A stretch of 17,038 nt of DNA from Verrucomicrobia bacterium UBA673 (GTDB lineage Bacteria > Verrucomicrobiota > Verrucomicrobiia > Limisphaerales > UBA1096), in the NCBI GenBank assembly GCA_002299785.1, contig DBNL01000074.1, positions 1 to 17,038 of the forward strand. The letters are read 5' to 3'. The notes under the pieces are model-generated. The model ran no database searches and was not told where the DNA came from. It was given only the letters and a program-made list of their open reading frames with translations. A program made the translations under genes and the position numbers. Each line of letters opens with the position of its first letter. Positions within the stretch are counted from its first letter, which is position 1. This document shows positions 1 through 6,845 of the stretch, piece by piece.

Positions 1-1059
1 CATCGTGATTCCGATACGGAGAAGCTTTATAAAATGGCCTATTGGGATTTTGTGAGTGTTGCAGGCAGACAGGTTCCGGGGCTCTGCGTTGCTTTTTCTC
101 GTGATGGGATTCACTGGATGAAACAATCAAAAGCACCCCTTCTTCAAGGAGCTTACGGTGATCCCACTCAGCCTCCATTGTCCGCTGAGAGTCAGGGTGA
201 GCCACCCACCCGTCCGGCAATTAGCGATGTGATTGACCTGATGTGGGATCCCCGGCGCGATTGCTTTGTCATCTATGCCAAAACTTGGATTGATGCTCCT
301 GATGGGCGTCGTTTCTGGAAGCGGGCCATTATCCGGACAGAGTCAAAAGATTTTGTCCGTTGGTCGACGCCTCAGTTGATCATTGTTCCTGGTGAAGGTG
401 ATTCGGGACAGATACACGGGGCATCAGTGTTTTATATTCACGGTGTTTACCTTGCTACTTTGCAGTGCCTCGATTTTGGTGGTTTCGATCGGGGAGGCAC
501 AGGAAACATGCCGGCCGAGCTGGCCATAAGCAGGGATGGCATCCATTGGAACCGTTCGTTTCAGGATCAAATGTTTCTTCCTGTGACAGGGGATGGTAAA
601 ACGTTTGATGCGGGCTGCCTTTGGACCAGTTCAACGCCAATCCATTTACCAGAGGAAATCCGATTTTATTATGGTGCCTATCCCGGGTGGAATTCCGACC
701 TTGAAAATGATTCCACTGGTATCGGTCTTGCAATACTGCCCCTTGATCGGTTTGCTGCCATTGAGTCAACGGACGCCATCGCTCAAGTCACACTCAAATC
801 CATCGAACTGAGCAATGTTAACCGGATAACCATCAACGCGGATGCCACCGATGGAGATGTACGGGTTGAACTCCTGACCGCTGGAGGTTATCGGGTCGCA
901 GGCTATACTAAAGATCAGTCGGGCATCATTACTGGTAACAGCTTACGGCACCCGGTGAATTGGAAGAGTAAAACGATGGCTAATCTGGCTGCGGGCCGCT
1001 ACCAACTGCGTCTCCACCTGAAGAATGCGAGGCTGTTTGCTTTGACCATCCAACGTTGA
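1..1059 (+). CDS. Glycosyl-hydrolase-like five-bladed beta-propeller protein (5' partial)
   Basis: The frame is open from the first base of the window; the codons before the first ATG (34) read HRDSDTEKLYKMAYWDF, so the true start lies upstream. The visible part has the look of the GH32/GH43/sialidase-like propeller superfamily. SRDGIHW occurs twice (visible residues about 33-39 and 177-183). There are also blade-like strands around IDLMWDPRRDCFVIYAK and SKDFVRWS, and an aromatic FYYGAYPGWN segment. A short beta-rich C-terminal domain of about 90 residues follows and probably packs on the propeller. Such proteins are usually secreted and act on polysaccharides or glycosides; the substrate cannot be read here and I cannot name catalytic acids. 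The DNA is somewhat richer in A+T than most downstream genes. It ends 102 nt before the next gene, with a stem-loop in between. Fold family is likely; enzymatic activity is uncertain. Confidence 0.75.
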   Translation, partial: HRDSDTEKLYKMAYWDFVSVAGRQVPGLCVAFSRDGIHWMKQSKAPLLQGAYGDPTQPPLSAESQGEPPTRPAISDVIDLMWDPRRDCFVIYAKTWIDAPDGRRFWKRAIIRTESKDFVRWSTPQLIIVPGEGDSGQIHGASVFYIHGVYLATLQCLDFGGFDRGGTGNMPAELAISRDGIHWNRSFQDQMFLPVTGDGKTFDAGCLWTSSTPIHLPEEIRFYYGAYPGWNSDLENDSTGIGLAILPLDRFAAIESTDAIAQVTLKSIELSNVNRITINADATDGDVRVELLTAGGYRVAGYTKDQSGIITGNSLRHPVNWKSKTMANLAAGRYQLRLHLKNARLFALTIQR

Positions 1060-1095
1060 CGGGGTGTTCTGTCCAACCGGCCAAAACTTGCGGTT

Positions 1096-1156
1096 GACGA
1101 AACTTGGCTAAGCGGATTGACTTAGCGAAGCGGCGTTTCCCGTCAATAATTTTTTT
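1096..1156 (+). terminator. Stem-loop followed by T7, possible terminator of the propeller gene
   Basis: GACGAAAC (1096-1103) can pair with GTTT and CGTC (1135-1138 and 1141-1144, two-base bulge). Inside it, TTGGCTAAG (1104-1112) pairs with CTTAGCGAA (1121-1129) with one mismatch. Seven T (1150-1156) follow about five bases after the stem. The inner arm is one of the iterated CTTGGCYAAG motifs. The structure ends only 5 nt before the PIG-L ATG, so if it terminates transcription, the promoter of that gene is hard to place; it could instead be a leader structure. Confidence 0.4.
1102..1115. repeat. Variant palindrome ACTTGGCTAAGCGG, intergenic
   Basis: These 14 bases are identical to 13958-13971, the other intergenic copy of the variant with T at position 7 of the core (CTTGGCTAAG). 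A related inverted copy, CTTAGCGAAG, lies 8 bases further on at 1121-1130. Confidence 0.7.
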
Positions 1157-1161
1157 AAGTC

Positions 1162-2019
1162 ATGATCCAGTTTGCCAACCCATCCGCTGACCTGTTTATT
1201 CCCGACGACTTCGAGCCAAGCCAGGCGCTTGACCGCATAACGCACCTCGGTGTCGGCGCGCACCAGGACGACCTCGAGGTGATGGCGTTGCACGGCATCC
1301 TCGCCTGTTACAAGCAGACGGAGAAATGGTTCGGCGGCGTGACGGTGACCAACGGCGCTGGTAGCTCGCGCATCAACGAATACGCCAACTATACAGATGA
1401 GCAGATGCAGGATGTTCGCGCCGAGGAACAGCGCAAAGCGGCTGTTGTTGCCGAGTTTGGTTTTGTGGCGCAACTCGGCTATCCAAGCTCGACGGTGAAA
1501 CAACCGGGCAATAGCGACTTCGCAGCCGATCTTCGGACGATTCTCTCAGCGACCAAGCCGGAGGTAGTTTACACGCATAATCTTGCTGACAAGCACGATA
1601 CGCACGTCGCCGTGGTGGTGCCGTTGATACAGGCATTGCGTGAAATGCCAGCGGAGGAGCGGCCGGCGGAGGTTTACGGGGTCGAGGTCTGGCGCGATCT
1701 CAACTGGCTGCTCGACGACGAGAAGGTATTGCTAAACTTGACCAGCCGCCCAAATCTCGTGCGCGGGCTAATAAGTATTTTCGATTCACAAATCAGCGGC
1801 GGTAAACGCTACGATCTCGCGCTGGAAGGGAGGCTGCGTTCCAACGCGACATTTTTCGATTCGCACGCTGTTGATGATATGAACCTTGCCAGCTACGCGA
1901 TGGATTTGAAGCCGCTAGTGGTTGATCCGTCTCTGAACATCGCCAAGTACGTTGATGGATACGTCGAGCGGTTCCGTGAGGACGTCCGCTCGCGAGTGAG
2001 TCGGTTCATCGGCGACTGA
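1162..2019 (+). CDS. PIG-L (LmbE-like) family deacetylase
   Basis: A 285-residue protein of the PIG-L/LmbE zinc-dependent deacetylase family, whose members remove acetyl groups from N-acetylglucosamine-type sugars or related amides. The first metal motif is AHQDDLE (residues 33-39) in place of the usual AHPDD. By family comparison H34 and D37 are metal ligands and D36 the general base. The second motif, HDTH (145-148), supplies the remaining ligand H148. The fold and length are normal, with no signal peptide, so it is probably cytoplasmic. The ATG at 1162 is the first in frame; no Shine-Dalgarno sequence precedes it. It is convergent with the ABC ATPase gene, whose stop is only 12 nt away. 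The substrate is unknown; a role in sugar metabolism alongside the glycosidase-like neighbour is only inference. Confidence 0.88.
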   Translation: MIQFANPSADLFIPDDFEPSQALDRITHLGVGAHQDDLEVMALHGILACYKQTEKWFGGVTVTNGAGSSRINEYANYTDEQMQDVRAEEQRKAAVVAEFGFVAQLGYPSSTVKQPGNSDFAADLRTILSATKPEVVYTHNLADKHDTHVAVVVPLIQALREMPAEERPAEVYGVEVWRDLNWLLDDEKVLLNLTSRPNLVRGLISIFDSQISGGKRYDLALEGRLRSNATFFDSHAVDDMNLASYAMDLKPLVVDPSLNIAKYVDGYVERFREDVRSRVSRFIGD

Positions 2020-2031
2020 GTGGCCGGGCGG

Positions 2032-3009
2032 CTACTGTGTCTCGCCGCGGGTGACCTGCAGGAAAACGTCCTCGAGATCCATCTCCTCCTCCACCAAGCC
2101 AGTAAGTTGAAGCCCGCCTTTGACGATGATCTCCGCGATCACCCCGCTGTTGGCTTGGCCCTCGGCCAGCATGACGCGAATGCGGTCGCCCTCCTCCTCA
2201 AGTTCTGCTTCGGCGATCTCGGGGCGCTCGCGTAGCAGCTCGAGCGCGCGCTGCGGGTTGTCGGCCACGCAAAGCCGGTGACCTGATTTTTGAGTGAACT
2301 GATCCTGAACACCCTGCACCGGCCCGCTGTAAATCAGGCTGCCTTTCTCGATGATGGCCACGCGGTTGCAGAGTGACTGTAGCTCGCTGAGAATGTGCGA
2401 TGAGATGAGGATCGTTTTGCCGAGCCGCTGCAACTCCTGCAGTATGGCCATCATTTCGATGCGCGCGCGCGGGTCGAGTCCGCTAGCTGGCTCGTCGAGC
2501 AGGAGAATCTCCGGGTCGTGCACGAGCACGCGGGCGAGGCCAATGCGCTGTTGCATACCTCGGCTGAGCGCACCGATGAGTGAGCCTTTCTTTTCGCTCA
2601 AGCCGACGAGCTCGAGTACGTCGCTGATGGTTTTCTCGCGCCTGGCCGCGCCGATGCGGTAGCACGCGGCAAAAAAATCGAGGTACTCCGTAACCTCCAT
2701 GTCCTTGTACACTCCGAAGAAATCTGGCATGTAGCCAAGGATACGGCGGACCTGATTAGCCTCGCGTACGACGTCATGGCCAAGGACGCGCGCGGTGCCG
2801 ATTGAGGGTGAGAGAAAGGTCGAGAGGATGCGCAGCGTGGTGGTCTTGCCGGCGCCGTTCGAGCCGATGAAGCCGAAGAGGTCGCCGCGATGCACGGTGA
2901 GGTCGAGCTGGTTCAGCGCGGTGAGGTTGCCGTAGTGGCGCGTGAGGCCGAACGTCTCGACGGCAGCACTGGAGATGGGAGGCGGTAGGGCGGGTGATTC
3001 ATCTAACAT
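2032..3009 (-). CDS. ABC-2-type transporter ATP-binding protein
   Basis: A 325-residue ATPase of the NatA/CcmA type that powers ABC-2 exporters. It shows Walker A GSNGAGKTT (49-57), signature LSRGMQQ (148-154, a variant of LSGGQ), Walker B ILLLDEP ending at E173, D-loop SGLDP and H-loop H205 (SSH). The Q-loop position reads YMPDFFGVY, with Asp for Gln, a change I associate with this subfamily. About 80 C-terminal residues form an acidic alpha/beta extension common in this group. It starts with ATG 31 nt after the stop of the 716-residue membrane-protein gene, so the two are probably co-transcribed. No permease gene follows: the next gene is convergent. The partner may be the 716-residue protein, which has only two membrane helices, or a permease elsewhere. 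Confidence 0.92.
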   Translation of the reverse strand: MLDESPALPPPISSAAVETFGLTRHYGNLTALNQLDLTVHRGDLFGFIGSNGAGKTTTLRILSTFLSPSIGTARVLGHDVVREANQVRRILGYMPDFFGVYKDMEVTEYLDFFAACYRIGAARREKTISDVLELVGLSEKKGSLIGALSRGMQQRIGLARVLVHDPEILLLDEPASGLDPRARIEMMAILQELQRLGKTILISSHILSELQSLCNRVAIIEKGSLIYSGPVQGVQDQFTQKSGHRLCVADNPQRALELLRERPEIAEAELEEEGDRIRVMLAEGQANSGVIAEIIVKGGLQLTGLVEEEMDLEDVFLQVTRGETQ

Positions 3010-3040
3010 GATTTTGTTTCGTTTGCGCTTGGCTCAAATG

Positions 3041-5191
3041 TTACTCGGTCTCGGTGATCTCGAGCGGGATTCGGTACAGAGTTTGCGCCTGGGCAATTTT
3101 GGTTTTAAAAAGTCCCGTGGACGGGATTGGCGCATGATTTTCTGCCAGCAAAAACAAGACAACACCACCGCGTTCGGCATGGGCGGACAGATCGAGTCCT
3201 CCCGAGCTGTTGAAGCTGGGTACGAAGCGGCCTGACGGATTGTTGGAACCGAGCAACGTTGGGAAGGAGCAGGCGACGAGGTTCATCAACATCGGCTCAA
3301 TCCGACCGCGCGCGGTATCGCCAAACACCATGTTCCGGGCGTTCACGGCATTCTCAAATTTTGCGGCATGGCTGATACTTTCAAAGTCAATGAGTGGATT
3401 CGAATCCGCTGACGAGCCGATACGAAAGCGAATTGTGCGAGTGCCGCCCGGTGGCGACTGCAATTCGAGCTCGGTGACCTTGCCTTCCGTCAGCAATATC
3501 GCGCCAGTGATAGCTTTATCCAGTCCATTATCGATGACTAACTCGTAGCCGAGTCGCCCGCTCTTGGTGAGTGCCGCCGTGATGCCGCCTTTGCCCGAGG
3601 CGAGCCATTCGGAGCAGAGCAGACGGCTGGTCCAGATCGGCACGTGGGCACTAGCATCGAGTTTGCCGGGGGCGCGCTGCACCTGTAGGAATGAGGCCAT
3701 GTTGCCTTGGAATGTGCCGCCGTACTCGGAGCGGATGCCGCTCCGCTCGAAGCTTCCGCCAAACCGGTAGTCGTCGTTGAGTGGTGAATAAATCGACACG
3801 TAACTTCGGCCGCGCAGCACTTCCTGCTGGCCCGGCAATACGTCGACGATGTGTAACTCGTTCAACTCGAGTTGACCGGCGCGCAGTTTGTAGCCGATGA
3901 AATAAATCAGTAGCGAAAAAATTGCGACGTACGCCGGGAAGGTCAGCCAGGTGAGCATCTGTTTGTTGATGCGCTTGAGCCAGATACGGTCCACCGGCCC
4001 GATGATGATGAGGTACGCCGCGAGCAGCAGCAGCAGCCAAACGATCGGCAGTTTACTGACCTGCCGGCTGTCGAGCATCGCGCCGTAAACGCCGTCGATA
4101 CTTGAGCTGCCATTCTGTTGGGGGGCTTCCTTTTCAAACAAAACAGCAGGAACTTTTGCCAAGCGTGCCCAAAACCAGGCGCGGTTTGTCCACGACTTGA
4201 ACGGCTCGCGTTCGGGGTTAAAGCCCAGCACGCTCACTTGGCCAAGTCCGCGATTTGCCTCGGCGGCGACCGGCCGGTTGTTGAGCTCGAAGAGAGCTTC
4301 GCCCTTGGCCAGGCGCACTTCGGCGGTGGCGAGTTGGCCGGCGGCAAAAGTGGCGTCGAGGCTGCGGACGTTCGGGTATAAGCCAAGCTTCTGCCGGGAT
4401 GCAAGAGGGATATCACTGTCGCCGCCGGTTTTGGCCCAGTGATGCAACGCCTGGCCAGCGGCGGAGTTTTGCACAGGGCCAAACCGACCGCGAATGAGGC
4501 TCGCCAGCCACGGTGTGCTGGTGACATCGCCGGGCTGGTCCACCGCCAAAATCATATGCCCGCCGCCGAGCACCCACGTCGAGAGGGCGGCGGCCTGCTC
4601 GGTACGGAGGTTGATGGCTCGGGCGGAGTTGAGGTAGAGAGCGTTCAGCCCGCTCAACGCGATGGGGTCATCGGGGAACGTGTCCAGCTGTAGATGACCG
4701 ACGCGCGGAGCGAATCGATCGTTATCCCATTTGCTCTTGAAGCGTGTCTTGGGCAGCACCGGGCCGCCAGCTTGCTGGCCGCTCAACGCTCCGACGAGGA
4801 CAACGGTTGAATCAAAGCTATCGAGCTTGAGTTCGTCATTTTTAGACACAGTTTTGCTGCCGTTTTTCAGCTTGGCTGACCAGCCGGCGTTGGTGTCGGC
4901 GAATACCGCAAGCGTAAACCGCTTTCGTGTGTTGGTAGCCAATTCGACGTTGTAGTCGTAAACAGGGTTGTCGCCGAAGCGTGGCTGCAACTCGACCCGT
5001 CCGTCGAAGATGGGGCCGTCGTTGAAGATCTCGAATGTCACCGGGAACCACTCGCCCTGCTTTGCCTTGCCGGCGAACCCCATGAAAATATCGAACTGAA
5101 CCTCGGCTTTAGCCAAGCTGCCGCCCGCGAGCAGGCAAACCAAGCCCAGCTTTGCCAAGCGGCGGGGAAGTTGTGGGGTGGCAGCGCGCAC
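3041..5191 (-). CDS. Exported membrane protein with GATase1-like domain, ABC-transporter associated
   Basis: A 716-residue protein I cannot assign to a named family. It starts at GTG (5191) with a signal peptide: RRLAK, then a hydrophobic stretch, with probable cleavage after A29 (LAKA). Residues about 30-130 look like a beta-sandwich. Residues about 130-350 resemble the glutamine-amidotransferase-like fold of DUF4350/GldG-type proteins (STWVLGGGHMILAV at 204-217). Two membrane helices lie at about 381-399 and 413-435, joined by a short basic loop (DRIWLKRINK), so both large domains should face the periplasm. Residues 445-716 form a beta-rich C-terminal domain. The ABC ATPase follows after 31 nt, suggesting a two-gene transport or envelope unit. 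GldG-like proteins in other phyla accompany ABC-2 exporters; that comparison is an inference. A perfect CTTGGCCAAG copy lies inside this frame at 4237-4246. Confidence 0.8.
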   Translation of the reverse strand: MRAATPQLPRRLAKLGLVCLLAGGSLAKAEVQFDIFMGFAGKAKQGEWFPVTFEIFNDGPIFDGRVELQPRFGDNPVYDYNVELATNTRKRFTLAVFADTNAGWSAKLKNGSKTVSKNDELKLDSFDSTVVLVGALSGQQAGGPVLPKTRFKSKWDNDRFAPRVGHLQLDTFPDDPIALSGLNALYLNSARAINLRTEQAAALSTWVLGGGHMILAVDQPGDVTSTPWLASLIRGRFGPVQNSAAGQALHHWAKTGGDSDIPLASRQKLGLYPNVRSLDATFAAGQLATAEVRLAKGEALFELNNRPVAAEANRGLGQVSVLGFNPEREPFKSWTNRAWFWARLAKVPAVLFEKEAPQQNGSSSIDGVYGAMLDSRQVSKLPIVWLLLLLAAYLIIIGPVDRIWLKRINKQMLTWLTFPAYVAIFSLLIYFIGYKLRAGQLELNELHIVDVLPGQQEVLRGRSYVSIYSPLNDDYRFGGSFERSGIRSEYGGTFQGNMASFLQVQRAPGKLDASAHVPIWTSRLLCSEWLASGKGGITAALTKSGRLGYELVIDNGLDKAITGAILLTEGKVTELELQSPPGGTRTIRFRIGSSADSNPLIDFESISHAAKFENAVNARNMVFGDTARGRIEPMLMNLVACSFPTLLGSNNPSGRFVPSFNSSGGLDLSAHAERGGVVLFLLAENHAPIPSTGLFKTKIAQAQTLYRIPLEITETE
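4236..4247. repeat. Iterated palindrome ACTTGGCCAAGT (in coding sequence)
   Basis: This is a perfect 12-bp palindrome with the exact CTTGGCCAAG core. On the coding (minus) strand it is read as part of G-L-G-Q-V, in the loosely conserved middle of the 716-residue protein. Confidence 0.75.
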
Positions 5192-5311
5192 GTTTACTGG
5201 CGGGGAGCTAAAAGCGTAGCTGGTTAGAGGTCAATCCCGAACGCTCAAGTTGGCGTCGGCGCGAATAAAAGATTGCGGTCGGCGGAATTTTTGGGTTCCC
5301 TCGGCCGTCCC
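5192..5311. promoter_or_regulatory. Divergent intergenic region, presumed to hold two promoters
   Basis: These 120 bases separate the minus-strand membrane-protein gene from the plus-strand isomerase gene, so promoters for both are expected here. On the minus strand TTGACC (5234-5229) could be a -35 box, but the hexamer 17 bases on (TTAGCT) is a poor -10. I found no convincing pair on the plus strand and no operator-like repeat. The call rests on gene arrangement only. Confidence 0.3.
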
Positions 5312-6364
5312 ATGAAATTGATGGCGAAAATGAACCACAACTTGAAGGGCGCCTTGGCCGCATCCATGGCGTTGACGACGTTTTCCGTAATGGCACAACA
5401 GCAAGAAAAACTGGCGGACGGCCTTTACGCCGAGCTCGAGACATCCAAGGGAGTCATCTTGGGAAAGTTGGAATTTGAAAAAACCCCCTTAACCGTTGCC
5501 AACTTTGTTGGACTCGCAGAGGGAACCAAGCACTACTCGAAAACCGGTGGCGCACCGGCCGATGCCAAAGGCACGTCGTACTACGACGGGCTGAATTTTC
5601 ACCGAGTGATACCCAACTTCATGATACAAGGTGGCTGCCCGCTGGGAACCGGCACGGGCGATCCGGGCTACAAGTTCCCGGACGAAATTGATTCGTCGTT
5701 GACACATAGCAGCCCCGGGATTTTCTCGATGGCTAATTCAGGTCCAGGCACCAACGGTAGCCAGTTTTTCATCACGCACAAGGCTACGCCGCATCTTGAT
5801 GGCAAACACACCGTCTTTGGCCATGTCATTAAGGGGCAGGATGTTGTCAACGCCATCGCCAAGGACGACAAGATCAACAAGGTCAGCATCAAGCGGGTTG
5901 GGGAAAAGGCCAAAGCCTTCAAGGGTGACGAAGCGCAGTTTGCTGCGCTGAGAGCTACCATCAAGTCGCCGGAGGATAAAAACAAAGCCGAGGGCGAGGC
6001 GTTTCTTGCTAAGGTCAAAAAAGAGGAGGGAGTGAAGACCACTGCTTCCGGTCTAGCCTACAAGGTATTGACCGCCGGAACAGGTGCCAGCCCGAAAGCC
6101 ACAAACCAAGTGACCGTGCACTACACCGGCAAGTTGATCAGTGGCAAAGTGTTCGACAGCTCCGTCAAGCGCGGCCAGCCGGCGACCTTCCCGCTCAACC
6201 GCGTGATCCCCGGCTGGACCGAGGGACTGCAATTGATGAAAAAGGGTGGCAAGTCGGTTTTCTACATTCCGTCCGATCTGGCGTATGGCGCACGCGGCGC
6301 CGGTGGAGTGATTCCGCCGAATGCGACACTGGTGTTTGAGGTGGAGTTGCTCGACATCAAATAA
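5312..6364 (+). CDS. Exported cyclophilin-FKBP fusion peptidyl-prolyl isomerase
   Basis: A 350-residue dual-family prolyl isomerase, expected to speed folding of exported proteins. I chose the ATG at 5312 over an in-frame TTG at 5273; ATGs at 5321 and 5330 are also possible. It has a signal peptide with probable cleavage after VMA (residue 28), so it should be periplasmic. The cyclophilin domain (about 35-195) keeps FHRVI (R98), FMIQGG, NGSQFFI and HLDGKHTVFG. The usual cyclosporin-contacting Trp is His161, as in many bacterial cyclophilins. A charged, probably helical linker (about 196-240) leads to an FKBP domain (about 243-350) with VHYTG (Y271), FDSS (F281, D282), VIPGW (298-302) and AYGARG (Y325). 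Key residues of both active sites appear intact. Cyclophilin-first fusions (CFBP) are known from a few bacteria. A clear terminator follows, so it is probably monocistronic. Confidence 0.93.
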   Translation: MKLMAKMNHNLKGALAASMALTTFSVMAQQQEKLADGLYAELETSKGVILGKLEFEKTPLTVANFVGLAEGTKHYSKTGGAPADAKGTSYYDGLNFHRVIPNFMIQGGCPLGTGTGDPGYKFPDEIDSSLTHSSPGIFSMANSGPGTNGSQFFITHKATPHLDGKHTVFGHVIKGQDVVNAIAKDDKINKVSIKRVGEKAKAFKGDEAQFAALRATIKSPEDKNKAEGEAFLAKVKKEEGVKTTASGLAYKVLTAGTGASPKATNQVTVHYTGKLISGKVFDSSVKRGQPATFPLNRVIPGWTEGLQLMKKGGKSVFYIPSDLAYGARGAGGVIPPNATLVFEVELLDIK

Positions 6365-6403
6365 CAACACCTGATCGTTTAAGCGCGACACTTTTTAACT
6401 AAT

Positions 6404-6433
6404 GCGGTTGCCCTGATAGCAGCCGCTTTTTTT
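6404..6433 (+). terminator. Intrinsic terminator after the isomerase gene
   Basis: GCGGTTGC (6404-6411) pairs with GCAGCCGC (6419-6426) through eight pairs including one G-T wobble. The loop is seven bases and is followed by TTTTTTT (6427-6433). It lies 39 nt after the stop codon of the cyclophilin-FKBP gene. It overlaps the region that would encode the hydrophobic N terminus of the decayed gene that follows. Confidence 0.82.
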
Positions 6434-6822
6434 GTGAGGTGCCTTGAGTTTGGCGAAGATGTAGAACTCGTCACCATGAACGTGACCGTCAGGGAGCTGG
6501 CGGAGGTGAGTCAGCGAACCGGGATACGGTTCCCGGAAGGAACGACCGGCTTGGGGTATCTGTTTTTGGGTTCGGGAATTGATGATGCGCTGGCGATCAA
6601 AGTCTCGATCTGAAGAAGGCTTTTAAAAAAGAACTATTCCTGTCCGTAAATAAGTCAAAGCCATCGATTAAAATTGGCAAAGGTCAGAAATGGTGGCAGC
6701 TGAATTTTTTGAGTGAAAGACAGGATCACACGAAAGATTTGTCTAAAGGAAAATACGTTGAATGTGCCCTTGGGCTGGAGGAGGGTAATTGGGTCGCCTA
6801 TATCAAATGGATATCAACCTAG
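6434..6822 (+). pseudogene. Frameshifted small gene, probably a decayed lipoprotein
   Basis: Two open segments in different frames read as one protein. Segment one (from GTG 6434 or ATG 6476, stopping at TGA 6611-6613) includes TGIRFPEGTTGLGYLFLGSG and ends IDDALAIKVSI. Segment two, one frame back, continues LKKAFKKELF from 6610 and ends in YIKWIST at TAG 6820-6822. The shift must fall between 6586 and 6611. Upstream, in the frame of segment one, the codons give AVALIAAAFFVRC, like a lipoprotein signal ending in Cys. The ATG at 6402 would join it only through a second one-base loss. The second segment is rich in A+T compared with its neighbours. I do not recognise the family for certain; the FPEGTTGL...GIDDALAIK pattern recalls small secreted proteins of PVC bacteria. 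Sequencing error is possible, though every other gene in the window is intact. Confidence 0.65.
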
Positions 6823-6832
6823 CTTGGCCAAG
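6823..6832. repeat. Iterated palindrome CTTGGCCAAG between convergent genes
   Basis: An exact copy starts at the base after the TAG of the frameshifted gene and lies in the 23-base gap before the stop of the convergent aminotransferase gene. It has no T run on either side, so it is not an obvious terminator. Confidence 0.8.
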
Positions 6833-6845
6833 TGCGTCAGGCGCC

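Noticed and set aside
2351..2783. Short open frames on both strands inside the ABC ATPase
   Set aside because: They are alternative-frame shadows of a GC-rich gene with intact Walker and signature motifs.
6586..6613. Programmed -1 ribosomal frameshift in the small gene
   Set aside because: No X-XXY-YYZ slippery site lies in the 25-base overlap; the A-rich run near 6625 comes after the stop of the first frame and cannot serve.
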